From Bacillus sp. S3 (GTDB lineage Bacteria; Bacillota; Bacilli; Bacillales; Cytobacillaceae), in NCBI RefSeq assembly GCF_005154805.1, contig NZ_CP039727.1, positions 5,329,501 through 5,393,500 on the forward strand: a stretch of DNA of 64,000 bases, read 5' to 3'. The translations under genes were made by a program, and so were the position numbers. Shown here one piece after another: positions 8,291 to 16,587 of this stretch (the first letter of the stretch is position 1; every line of letters begins with the position of its first letter). The notes under the pieces were generated by a model. That model was not told the origin of the DNA, ran no database searches, and saw nothing but the letters and a program-made list of their open reading frames with translations.

Positions 8291-10006
8291 TTACACAACC
8301 TGTCCGCCTTTTTCATGGTACTTCAAAATCCCTTCGGCTGCACGGTAGGCCAGCGCACCAACTGTATCTGTCGGATTATAGCCGGAGTTGTGCGGGAATG
8401 CCGATGCTCCGATGACAAACAAGTTATCGTGATCCCACATTTGCAAATAATTATTAACTGCAGATGTATCAGGATCAGCACCCATGATAACGCCGCCGGT
8501 ATTATGTGTCGATTGATAGCTTGTAATTTCATATGGTCCGAGCTCTTTTAGTGAATCGATGTGGTCTGCACCCATTTCCTTTAAGATGCCGGCACATTTA
8601 TCTGCAAGAAACTTAGCCAGCTGGCGGTCTTGTTCTTCAAAGTCAAAGGTAATGCGCATTAACGGGTCGCCATATGCATCCTTGTATGTTGGATCAAGGT
8701 CCAGGAAATGCCGTTTAAATGGCATGGAAGACCCTTGGGAAGCGACAGATAAATAGCGGTTGGCATATTTGATGGACTTCTCCTTGAAGTCCTTCCCCCA
8801 AGTTGGTGTTCCTCCAGGAACCGCGTTATTTTGAATTGGCCGCAGTCCTGTTTGGGTAAGTGAAATCATTCCGCCATGAATAAAATTAAGGTTGGTATGG
8901 TCAAAATTATCCCCATTGTAGTCATCAATCACCATTCCAAGTGCCCCGGCACCAGCAAATGTATTAAATTCTTTATCATTGAAAAATCCTGTTGCGGCTC
9001 CTTTGATGACCTGATAGGCATAATTTTTCCCAATAACACCTGTTCCCGTATCAGGGTCGTACGGTCTCCCTACACCTGATGTTAACAGCAGGCGGGTATT
9101 ATTGAATACATAGCTTGTTAATACAACAATATCTGCAGGCTGCTCAATCTCTTCACCAGTCGTGACATCGGTATACATCACACCGGTTACTTGGTTTCCA
9201 GTCTTTAAAACCCTTCGTACATTCGAATGAGTTCTAATTTCAAAATTACCTGTTTTATTGGCAACAGGAATAACCGTAACGACAGGGTCAGCCTTCGCTC
9301 CAAACTCGCAGCCAAAGCGCTCGCAGTAACCGCAATATTGGCAGGCAGCCCGTTTGATTCCGTCCGGATTCGTATACGATTCTGACAAATTGGCAGACGG
9401 CAGCATATACGGATGGAGCTTTAGTTTTTTCGTCGCCTTTTCAAACATCTCCAGCGGAGGTGACTTTTTCATCGGCGGTGTTGGGTACTTACTCGAGCGT
9501 TTTCCACCAAGCGGATTCTCTTCCCCTGATATCCCAGCCGTTTTTTCAAATTTATCAAAATAGGGCTCCAACTGATCATAGGTGATCCCCCAATCCTGCA
9601 GGGCCATGTCGGCTGGAATCTTATCTTTTCCATATTTCTCAACTGTTTTGCTATAGATTTCAAAATCGTACGGCAAAAAGCGGAATGTCTGCCCATTCCA
9701 GTGGACTCCGGAGCCGCCTAATCCATCACCAAGCAGGAATGAGCCATATGACCGCATCGGCAGGGCACGGATTTTTTCATTTCCTCTAAACGTTATCGTA
9801 TCCTTCGAAAGGTCCTGCATCATCTCGTAACGCAGGGCATAGCGCAGTTCATCATGGACCATAAAGTAATCTTCTGTCTTTCTTTCTTTTCCTCTCTCCA
9901 AGCCCACTACTTTTAGACCCTGTTTCGTCAGCTCTGAGGCAATAATTCCGCCAGCCCAGCCAACACCTACAATGACCACATCAACTTTAGGCAACTTTCT
10001 CGCCAT
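8291..10006 (-). CDS. GMC-family FAD oxidoreductase, large subunit of a gluconate 2-dehydrogenase-type enzyme
   Basis: 571-residue flavoprotein. The N-terminal FAD dinucleotide motif GVGWAGG lies at residues 14-20, with the GMC C-terminal segment near FPHNSGYNPTD carrying the catalytic His region. About residues 220-235 contain four cysteines in a CxxCxxCxxxxC pattern, which could hold an iron-sulfur cluster as in large subunits of FAD-dependent glucose or gluconate dehydrogenases. The neighbour upstream on the same strand encodes the matching small Tat-exported subunit, so the complex probably oxidises a sugar or polyol outside the membrane, passing electrons to the respiratory chain. AAGGTG lies before ATG 10006. 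Substrate not determinable. Confidence 0.85.
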   Translation of the reverse strand: MARKLPKVDVVIVGVGWAGGIIASELTKQGLKVVGLERGKERKTEDYFMVHDELRYALRYEMMQDLSKDTITFRGNEKIRALPMRSYGSFLLGDGLGGSGVHWNGQTFRFLPYDFEIYSKTVEKYGKDKIPADMALQDWGITYDQLEPYFDKFEKTAGISGEENPLGGKRSSKYPTPPMKKSPPLEMFEKATKKLKLHPYMLPSANLSESYTNPDGIKRAACQYCGYCERFGCEFGAKADPVVTVIPVANKTGNFEIRTHSNVRRVLKTGNQVTGVMYTDVTTGEEIEQPADIVVLTSYVFNNTRLLLTSGVGRPYDPDTGTGVIGKNYAYQVIKGAATGFFNDKEFNTFAGAGALGMVIDDYNGDNFDHTNLNFIHGGMISLTQTGLRPIQNNAVPGGTPTWGKDFKEKSIKYANRYLSVASQGSSMPFKRHFLDLDPTYKDAYGDPLMRITFDFEEQDRQLAKFLADKCAGILKEMGADHIDSLKELGPYEITSYQSTHNTGGVIMGADPDTSAVNNYLQMWDHDNLFVIGASAFPHNSGYNPTDTVGALAYRAAEGILKYHEKGGQVV

Positions 10007-10036
10007 ACTTTCACCTTCTTATTAAAAAATAATTTA

Positions 10037-10228
10037 GCTTCCGCTTTTCTATGTCTAGCTCCAGCGCCTAGGGGCTCTGAGGTCTACAGCCAATCCGTCA
10101 AGAAGGTTAAAAAGCAACCTTCTCGCCGGCTCGTCTTATGCCTGTCGCCCCTGTGCATCAAGGAAAGCTCCTTGAATAATCCTCGCAGGAACAAGCTGGC
10201 TTGTTCCGAAGGCGCTTCCGCTTTTCTA
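10037..10228. repeat. Intergenic repeat element bounded by 15-bp direct repeats
   Basis: GCTTCCGCTTTTCTA occurs at 10037-10051 and again at 10214-10228. Between them is a GC-rich segment with inverted stretches (TCTAGCTCCAGCGCC, AGAAGGTT..AACCTTCT). Parts resemble the segments at 23154-23197 and 48699-48863. It lies between the two oxidoreductase subunit genes and supplies the stop codon of the upstream one. It is a Bacillus-type dispersed repeat, non-coding. Confidence 0.7.
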
Positions 10229-10966
10229 ATGATTCATATGATTTTGCAGACTTTGCGGCTTAACCTTCTTAAATTTCTTATCAATAATATCCGCATAGGC
10301 CATTTGGCTGCCCGGATAGTTTTTCATCTTCCAGCCATCCATATTTTTATTTCCGCCGTAGAGCGGGTCACTGTATGCACCTTCTATCGTGACACTCCGC
10401 AGCATTTGGAAAAACCCGCTTGGGGAAATCGTCGTGATGTTTACCTTATCCCCTTCAAAGTCTGTCAGGACAGCATCCTTTTCCTTCCCTTTTAGTTCAG
10501 TGAAATCCTTCTTATAGACGGCCTTACTATGGTTCTGAAGTTCACGGATGCCGATATCAAAAATATCCCGCCGAGTGAGCCTGCCTTGGAAGCCCTGTGT
10601 TTTTTCTCCTTGAAAAAAGGGCGGCTGCATATAATCACGGGCATTCGTCCCCCAGTTTCCAGCTAATTGATGGTCAATAAAAAAGGCGACACCCAATTCT
10701 TTTGCCCCTGGGCCATGATCGTCCTTTGGAAAAATCCGTTCCGATGCTGCCTCGACTACCCGAAATTGTTCAGGTGTAAAATACATAAGGGCTTGATTAA
10801 AATTAGCAGCCTTTTCTTCTTTTTTCTTCTTTGCACTCCCTAAGGGGATAATGCTTCCCAGTACCCCGCCGATTGCGAGACCTCCTACTGTATAGCTGGT
10901 GTTACGAATAAATTTCCTTCGTGATAACTTCTCTTTTTCTGGATTTTCTTTGTTCTCTTCAACCAC
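10226..10966 (-). CDS. Gluconate 2-dehydrogenase subunit 3 family protein, Tat-exported
   Basis: Small subunit partner of the GMC flavoprotein at 8291-10006, needed in this family for export and assembly of the large subunit. The N-terminus carries a twin-arginine motif SRRKFIRN followed by a hydrophobic stretch with GG residues. The rest (about residues 60-220) matches the Gluconate_2-dh3 family (TPEQFRVVEAASERIFP). I choose GTG 10966 as start because GGAGG is 8 bp upstream; GTG 10975 overlaps that site. The stop codon lies in the repeat element separating it from the large-subunit gene, a gap of about 219 bp in an otherwise expected operon. Confidence 0.82.
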   Translation of the reverse strand: MVEENKENPEKEKLSRRKFIRNTSYTVGGLAIGGVLGSIIPLGSAKKKKEEKAANFNQALMYFTPEQFRVVEAASERIFPKDDHGPGAKELGVAFFIDHQLAGNWGTNARDYMQPPFFQGEKTQGFQGRLTRRDIFDIGIRELQNHSKAVYKKDFTELKGKEKDAVLTDFEGDKVNITTISPSGFFQMLRSVTIEGAYSDPLYGGNKNMDGWKMKNYPGSQMAYADIIDKKFKKVKPQSLQNHMNH

Positions 10967-11092
10967 TGTGTGCACCTCCAGATGTTTTTAACCATAATGG
11001 AAAAATTACTTCGCCTTATTATGTTCCCAAAATAAACCACTCATACTTCTAAAATAAAAGGAGACACTGACAGTAGAAAAGGAGGAAAAAAT

Positions 11093-11794
11093 ATGAAAAT
11101 AAAATGGAAAATCTGTGGTGCACCAATATTAACGGCATTACTTATTCTTTCTGCATGCTCAGCTCAGCAAGGGGAAAATAGGGTGGGGGCGGCAGAAAAC
11201 TTACATGAAAAGTCGCTCAATACGAAGGGAAATGGCCAAGTACATGGTACAAAAACAAGCTCACCAGACGTCATTCCAAGTGTTGATCGTGCGAAGAAAC
11301 AAACAACAAATGCAAAGAATCAAACCACAAATGGCGTGGGAACGAATGTCTACAGCATGATTGGCAGCTCAAGCCTCCATGATGGAGGAATTTCCTCCCA
11401 TCTGGAATCACGACTTTCTGGAGAAGGGATTCCGGGGATCAAAGTATTTGTTCTGGATGACACCATTATCTTAGCAAGAGCACAGCCGGAAACGACCTCC
11501 ACCCGTTACGATGAGATGCAAAACAAAGTGTTATCCAATACAGCCGGACTCTCAGGCAAAGGGGAGCAAAAAGGGGTAGACCCATCCAAATTGAATACGG
11601 ATGATAATTTGGACCACGCTAAAGAATTGATGAACAAAGCTTTTAACGGCCAGGTTCAAATTTTAACGATCACAAACCCAAAGGCATTGCCGCTTATTGA
11701 CGGCATTAAATCCAATATCAAATCAGATGCGCCAAACTATTCCTCGTTATCAAGCGATATTCTTACACTTATCAAAATGTCCAGAGAAAAATAA
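11093..11794 (+). CDS. YhcN/YlaJ family sporulation lipoprotein
   Basis: Secreted lipoprotein of 233 residues with lipobox ILSAC (Cys 22). A low-complexity linker rich in Lys, Thr and Asn follows, then the YhcN/YlaJ-type domain (about residues 90-232) with the phrase IKVFVLDDTIILARA. Members of this family are made during sporulation and found in spore membranes or coat, some helping germination. AAAGGAGGAAAAA precedes the ATG. A bidirectional terminator follows immediately. This is a direct indicator that the organism forms endospores. Confidence 0.85.
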   Translation: MKIKWKICGAPILTALLILSACSAQQGENRVGAAENLHEKSLNTKGNGQVHGTKTSSPDVIPSVDRAKKQTTNAKNQTTNGVGTNVYSMIGSSSLHDGGISSHLESRLSGEGIPGIKVFVLDDTIILARAQPETTSTRYDEMQNKVLSNTAGLSGKGEQKGVDPSKLNTDDNLDHAKELMNKAFNGQVQILTITNPKALPLIDGIKSNIKSDAPNYSSLSSDILTLIKMSREK

Positions 11795-11821
11795 AAGACC
11801 GAGCAGCTGCCCGGTCTTTTT
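11794..11821. terminator. Bidirectional terminator
   Basis: AAAAGACCG and CGGTCTTTT arms with T runs on both strands. It is shared by the convergent YhcN-like gene and the ABC-2 operon. Confidence 0.85.
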
Positions 11822-12618
11822 TACACGTTTAAATCTCTTTTTTGATAAGAAGCGTACGTTACATAGGTCAGAGCTGCAATCAATACAACTGAAATACCCA
11901 CAAAAACACCATCGAGACCGCCTCCGTACATGACATTTTTTGCTTCAAAATATTTAAACGGGGTTACATACTTCAATCCTTCTATATGTCCATTTAAATC
12001 AATCGCAACAGAAAGCACGTACGTGAACAAAAGGATGGCCGTTGCTTGTGAAGCCGCTTTTTTTGGTTTCTTTTTTACGGCAGCAAGGGCACTGCCGATA
12101 ACCATAAACAATACCTGTAAAATGAACATTCCCGCCATCGTAATGGCGACATCGCTAGTTACCTCCTCGCCACCTGAGTATTTCCCCATTAAAATGACGG
12201 ACGAGGCAAAGGTTACCAGATTAAAAATGACAATGTTTACAAACGCAGCCGCTAGTTTGGCGCTAATAATTTGATTCCGTGACACAGGCTTAACGAATAA
12301 AAACTCCGATGTTTTGTCTCGCTCTTCTTTCGCAATGACGGTGGCCCCAAGCATCGTTGCATGAATGGTGGCCATGAGCAGTAAATAAAGAAACAATAAT
12401 CCAAAATAGCCGCTCGCCGTCGATACATCCAGATCATTAAAACCCAGTACTGCCGCTAATGACTTGGGCATATCTGCGAGCAGCTCCTTCATCGATTGAC
12501 CCGAAGACCTATATGCTTCATATTTCCCCATTCCCGATGCCACCATAAGAAAGACGCCAATACACCAAAAGATGAGCGATTTACGGTGTGACTTCCATTC
12601 TTTTAAAAAAACGTTCAT
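11821..12618 (-). CDS. ABC-2 type membrane permease (second permease of operon)
   Basis: 265-residue integral membrane protein with six predicted helices and the ABC2_membrane phrase KEERDKTSEFLFVKPVSR, shared with its neighbour. It is the last gene of the order TetR - ATPase - permease - permease, with 17 bp to the previous gene and GGGGG before ATG. With the ATPase at 13433 it should form an exporter of an antibiotic, peptide or lipid-like compound, as in BcrAB-type or Nat-type systems. Substrate unknown. Confidence 0.87.
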   Translation of the reverse strand: MNVFLKEWKSHRKSLIFWCIGVFLMVASGMGKYEAYRSSGQSMKELLADMPKSLAAVLGFNDLDVSTASGYFGLLFLYLLLMATIHATMLGATVIAKEERDKTSEFLFVKPVSRNQIISAKLAAAFVNIVIFNLVTFASSVILMGKYSGGEEVTSDVAITMAGMFILQVLFMVIGSALAAVKKKPKKAASQATAILLFTYVLSVAIDLNGHIEGLKYVTPFKYFEAKNVMYGGGLDGVFVGISVVLIAALTYVTYASYQKRDLNV

Positions 12619-12635
12619 GTCTAAACCCCCTTAGC

Positions 12636-13436
12636 TTAAACCGCATGAATATCCTTCTTGGTATAGACGAAATAACTGGCGAGAATGGCACCACAGACAA
12701 TTACCGCTCCTGCTAGCAAAAACGGTGTTTCAAAGCCTGAGTGTTTCATAATATAGGCGGTATCAAAATATTTAAATGGTGATAGATATCTCTTCGCTTC
12801 CTCACCAGATGTGCTACTCAGCATGCCCAAAAAGTAAAAACCAAAGACGGTTGCAAGCGACACGGTTAACACCGATTTAATCCGGGGAACAATGACTGAA
12901 ATGATGATTCCTATTGCCAGAAACATCACCTGCACCAACAGCAGCGTCAGCGATAATAAGAAGAAGATTTCCATGCTAAAGTCCTCTGTCTTGACCACGG
13001 AAGCGGTTATTCCTGCCGCCGCAAAATAAACAATAAACGTGATGACAATGGAGACGAGGGCTGCCAACAGCTTTGCCGTTAAGATTTGCGTGCGCGTAAC
13101 TGGCTTCGTTAACAGAAAATCCGCTGTTTTTTCCAGCACCTCTTTACTGACGATTCCTGTACCCAGATTCATCGCTTGAATGGCCCCGCAAAGAGTAATG
13201 ATCGAAAGCGGATAGCAGTAGAAGCCAAGAATCGAAAAGAATTGATCAAGATTGATTCCGAATGCTTGCCTAATTGCCTCCGGATAGCTAGTTAGTATTT
13301 TAGTAAACTCCGCTGCATCCTTTGAAAAAGAAACATAGAACGACATAAAAAGAATGATCAGCATGATTAAGGAAATGGACCAAACAATCGTCGATTTCCG
13401 ATATGCCTTCATTTCATGAATAAAGATATTCATCAT
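12636..13436 (-). CDS. ABC-2 type membrane permease (first permease of operon)
   Basis: 266-residue membrane protein with about six helices and the segment KEVLEKTADFLLTKPVTRTQI, homologous to the partner permease and presumably forming a heterodimer with it. Its start overlaps the end of the ATPase gene by 4 bp (ATGA), indicating translational coupling and a shared transporter. Confidence 0.88.
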   Translation of the reverse strand: MMNIFIHEMKAYRKSTIVWSISLIMLIILFMSFYVSFSKDAAEFTKILTSYPEAIRQAFGINLDQFFSILGFYCYPLSIITLCGAIQAMNLGTGIVSKEVLEKTADFLLTKPVTRTQILTAKLLAALVSIVITFIVYFAAAGITASVVKTEDFSMEIFFLLSLTLLLVQVMFLAIGIIISVIVPRIKSVLTVSLATVFGFYFLGMLSSTSGEEAKRYLSPFKYFDTAYIMKHSGFETPFLLAGAVIVCGAILASYFVYTKKDIHAV

Positions 13437-14323
13437 TTCCCAGGCTCCTTTTCATAATAATGCAAAAAGATCTCCTCAAGGTCCGGCTCTTCAATCCACA
13501 GATTGGCGATTTCAATCTCCGCAATTCGTTTCATCATATCATTTATATCTCCTTTAAAAATAAAGCTCGTCGTATTGCCGTTCACGGTTAGATTGTTGAC
13601 GCCGCTGTGATCGAAGTAGCCCGGGGCAAGCGGTGATTTCGTTTCGATTTTAAACTTTTTATAGTTGTTTTCTTGCAACGTACTAATCTTTTCAACAGTC
13701 ACAATCTTGCCTTCTTTAATGATGGCCACGCGGTTGCACAGTCTTTGCACCTCACTGAGAATATGCGACGAAAAGAGAATGGTCGCCCCTTTCTGATTCT
13801 CCTGCTCTAGTAATTCAAAGAATTTTTGCTGCATCAGCGGATCAAGCCCGCTCGTCGGTTCATCGAGGATGATGAGTTTCGGCTCATGAAGCAGCCCCTG
13901 AACAATCCCGACCTTCTTTTTATTTCCCAGTGAAAGGTCATCGATTTTTTTATTGAGGTCGAGGTCCATAATTTCTGCTAATTCTTTGATTCTTTTACTG
14001 CAATCCTTTTTATAAAAACTAGCTGTGTATTTTAATAGGTCCTTTACCTTCATATTGTCATAATAAAAAACTTCCGATGGCAGGTAGCCAATTTCCTTCT
14101 TTATTTCCGGGGCAAATTGAATGCAATCCTTGCCAAAAATCGCGGCACTGCCGCTGGTAGGATAGATCAGCGATAACAGTGTTCGGATGGTTGTTGATTT
14201 ACCGGCACCGTTTGGCCCAATAAAGCCAAAAATCTCTCCCTCCTCGACATGGAAGCTGATATCGGTGATTCCTCTTGCCTTGCCGTACGTTTTTGTTAGG
14301 TTTTTAATTTCGATCACATTCAT
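13433..14323 (-). CDS. ABC transporter ATPase (drug-resistance/BcrA type)
   Basis: 296-residue ATPase with Walker A GPNGAGKST, signature LSLGNKKK, Walker B LIILDEPTSGLD and the switch His in SSHILSE. The C-terminal 70 residues are the accessory domain typical of ABC-2 exporters. It energises the two permeases downstream. It lies 14 bp after the TetR-type gene and so probably shares its promoter, giving a self-regulated export operon. Confidence 0.92.
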   Translation of the reverse strand: MNVIEIKNLTKTYGKARGITDISFHVEEGEIFGFIGPNGAGKSTTIRTLLSLIYPTSGSAAIFGKDCIQFAPEIKKEIGYLPSEVFYYDNMKVKDLLKYTASFYKKDCSKRIKELAEIMDLDLNKKIDDLSLGNKKKVGIVQGLLHEPKLIILDEPTSGLDPLMQQKFFELLEQENQKGATILFSSHILSEVQRLCNRVAIIKEGKIVTVEKISTLQENNYKKFKIETKSPLAPGYFDHSGVNNLTVNGNTTSFIFKGDINDMMKRIAEIEIANLWIEEPDLEEIFLHYYEKEPGK

Positions 14324-14337
14324 CGCGGCGAACCCCC

Positions 14338-14961
14338 TTATTTATAAAAAGCTTTAGTTAAAATTTCAAAGTAGTCTTCTGCTTCTTCAAATACGTTTTG
14401 ATAATCAATATGATGTGCCGGCGATAGCTTTGCCTTCAAAAACTCCTCTTCACTCATTTTTTCAAAGGTCCACGTAATAATTTTTATGGCCTTTTTAACA
14501 TCCATATCATCACGGAATTTTGAAAAATCAATGCCCTCATAGACTTTTCCAATATTGATATCATTTAGTTCCTTTATCTTTTTGTCTACTTCTATTTTCA
14601 CTGCGGCTGAATCTTCTAGATAAGCCCCTTCAATAAATCTAAAGAGATCCGGATGGGTCGTCAGCAGTTCCATTTTGATGATAACCGCCTGCCGTATTCT
14701 TGCGAAGAAATCTTTTTCAGTTAGGTTGATTTTTCGATAAAACTCTTCGGCAATCAGTTCATAACAATAGTCAAACAGAAAAAGGAACATCTGCTTCTTA
14801 TTTCCAAAATAATGAAACAGCAATCCCTTTGAAATCCCCGCTTCTTTCACCATTTCATTTGTCGATGCCTGATCATATCCCTTCTGGGCAAATTCCTTGA
14901 TTGCGGCATTGATGATTCGATCTTGTTTTTCCTTATCTAAGTTGAGAAACTTTGCGAACAC
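14338..14961 (-). CDS. TetR/AcrR family repressor of the ABC-2 operon
   Basis: 207-residue regulator. The helix-turn-helix is at about residues 10-55 (KDRIINAAIKEFAQKGYDQAS...KEAGISKGLLFHYFGNK) and a ligand-binding helical domain follows. The start is GTG, with GGGAGG 9 bp upstream. It is the first gene of its own operon. Two matching palindromes, one over the promoter and one in the leader, make it very likely that it represses itself and the exporter until a ligand binds. Confidence 0.92.
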   Translation of the reverse strand: MFAKFLNLDKEKQDRIINAAIKEFAQKGYDQASTNEMVKEAGISKGLLFHYFGNKKQMFLFLFDYCYELIAEEFYRKINLTEKDFFARIRQAVIIKMELLTTHPDLFRFIEGAYLEDSAAVKIEVDKKIKELNDINIGKVYEGIDFSKFRDDMDVKKAIKIITWTFEKMSEEEFLKAKLSPAHHIDYQNVFEEAEDYFEILTKAFYK

Positions 14962-14984
14962 CGAGACAGGCCTCCCTCTTGATT

Positions 14985-15001
14985 TTGACCACCACGGTCA
15001 A
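14985..15001. promoter_or_regulatory. TetR-type operator 1 (leader)
   Basis: TTGACCACCACGGTCAA, inverted repeat TTGACC-N5-GGTCAA, located between the -10 box and the GTG start. It has the same arms and spacing as operator 2. Confidence 0.85.
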
Positions 15002-15014
15002 TGTTTATGGCGTT

Positions 15015-15043
15015 ATTATATTCCCGTTGACCCCATCGGTCAA
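15015..15043 (-). promoter_or_regulatory. Promoter of the TetR/ABC-2 operon overlapped by operator 2
   Basis: On the minus strand, -35 TTGACC (15038-15043), a 17-bp spacer, and -10 TATAAT (15015-15020). Operator 2 (15027-15043), again TTGACC-N5-GGTCAA, covers the -35 box and most of the spacer. An extra half-site GGTCAA lies at 15048-15053. Confidence 0.88.
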
Positions 15044-15110
15044 TAGTGGTCAATCTATATTTTTTACAATAATTTGAACAGTGTAGTCGTGCGGCTTGGA
15101 GTGTGCTACG

Positions 15111-16145
15111 ATGCAGGAAGAAGGTTATATTTTATGGAGGTGGAAGAACATTAATACGTTGAAAAACAGAGATTACTCATTGAAGTTAGCCGGATTACAA
15201 GCGGCAGGGCCGCGGTTATCAAGCGGACACCCGATTCAGTCTGTACTTGCAGCCAAGCAAGCGCAAATAGAGGCTGGAATTGGCGGTGAAGAAAGGGTCG
15301 CAGAAGTCCTCAGAAATAAAACATTACTGTTTGACAACCACATTCTCCACGATGTGTCCCCCTCATCGGACGAAAAGTTCCAAATGGACACTAATGTGTT
15401 GACGCCCTGGTATGTTGTTATATTAGAGGTTAAAAATATTGGCGGCGTCCTAGAGTTTAAAGAAAATCCTCATCAGTTAATCCGCACGCGGGAGGACGGA
15501 CATAAAGATGGCTTTGAAAGCCCCATCGTCCAGTTAGAACGAAATGACGAATGCTTGGAAGTTTGGTTACAGAGCCGTAACATTCGGATTCCCATTTACG
15601 GAGCAGTTGTCCTTGCTTATCCGAAGCAAATTGTCGCCGTTCCTCCTCTTAAGACAACACTGTTATACCCTTACTTGATTCCCTCTTTTATTAAAGGTAT
15701 CCCCCGTACAGAGAAAAAGTTGGATGATGAAACTTTCAACTGGCTTTCTGCTGAACTTCTCAACAGCCACCAGTCTTTTATTCCGAAACCGATTTGTGAG
15801 ACATATAAGATACCATTTAGGGATTTTCAACCTGGGGTGCAGTGCAAGACATGCGGACGTTTCGGGATGATCAAGCTCCCACGAACCTGGGAATGCCAAT
15901 ATTGCAAGGCGACCGATCACCTCGCACATCAGCAAGCTTTGCTGGAATGGTTTTTGATCTTTAAGCAAACGATTACAAATCGAGAGTGCCGGTGGTTTTT
16001 ACAGGTGGATGATATTCATACCGCTAAACGAATTATGCAAAGTCTGAATTTGATAGAGGAAGGTGAATACCGCTACAGGGAATATAAAATGGATTTAGCT
16101 AAAGTCATTCTCAATCAAAATAAGGGTTTTATCTTAAATAGGTAA
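15111..16145 (+). CDS. NERD domain protein with C-terminal zinc ribbon
   Basis: About 344 residues. The NERD (nuclease-related) domain spans roughly residues 45-150, with the conserved GEERVAEVL helix, a D-containing strand and the EVKN motif near ILEVKNIGG expected of a PD-(D/E)xK-like core. The C-terminal third has CKTC and CQYC pairs, 17 residues between them, forming a zinc ribbon. I use ATG 15111 (GGAG 9 bp upstream); an in-frame TTG at 15096 is the alternative. A DNA or RNA processing role is inferred from the fold only. A long tandem repeat array follows directly. Confidence 0.8.
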   Translation: MQEEGYILWRWKNINTLKNRDYSLKLAGLQAAGPRLSSGHPIQSVLAAKQAQIEAGIGGEERVAEVLRNKTLLFDNHILHDVSPSSDEKFQMDTNVLTPWYVVILEVKNIGGVLEFKENPHQLIRTREDGHKDGFESPIVQLERNDECLEVWLQSRNIRIPIYGAVVLAYPKQIVAVPPLKTTLLYPYLIPSFIKGIPRTEKKLDDETFNWLSAELLNSHQSFIPKPICETYKIPFRDFQPGVQCKTCGRFGMIKLPRTWECQYCKATDHLAHQQALLEWFLIFKQTITNRECRWFLQVDDIHTAKRIMQSLNLIEEGEYRYREYKMDLAKVILNQNKGFILNR

Positions 16146-16152
16146 TTGCTTC

Positions 16153-16499
16153 TTAGTTTTCGATGATTGGCGTGCGTTATCCGCTGATTGTTTTGCTTTT
16201 CGCTGATTGAAACGCGTTATCCGCCAATTGAAGATTGTTATCCGCTAATTAAATTCCCTTATCCGCTGATTGGCGTACGTTATCCGCTAATTGTATTGCT
16301 TTTCGCTGATTGAAACGCGTTATCCGCCAATTGAAGATTGTTATCCGCTAATTAAATTCCCTTATCCGCTGATTGGCGTACGTTATCCGCTAATTGTATT
16401 GCCTTTCGCTGATTGAAACGCGTTATCCGCCAATTGAAGATCGTTATCCGCTGATTGAATTCCCTTATCCGCTAATTGGCGTTCGTTATCCGCTGATTA
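16153..16499. repeat. Tandem array of about 17 units of 20-21 bp in a 103-bp higher-order repeat
   Basis: The core TTATCCGCYRATTR (or TTTTCGCTGATTG) recurs every 20-21 bp. Five units make a 103-bp super-repeat whose copies start at 16177, 16280 and 16383, with a partial fourth at 16486. No reading frame is evident through it. It fills the gap between the NERD gene and pepT. Confidence 0.95.
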
Positions 16500-16587
16500 A
16501 CATCAATCACTTTTGAAAAACGTGTAACCGCTCTCTCATAGTGATATGATATTTATGTAAGTAAAACAAAAAGGGGAGTGCAGTGAA

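Noticed and set aside
14341..14961. Possible prophage or conjugative island around the repeats and parM
   Set aside because: No integrase, terminase, relaxase or transposase genes and no tRNA boundary in the window.
16153..16499. CRISPR array
   Set aside because: Units are only 20-21 bp with 6-8 bp spacers that repeat in the same order every 103 bp, and no cas gene is near. It is a higher-order tandem repeat.
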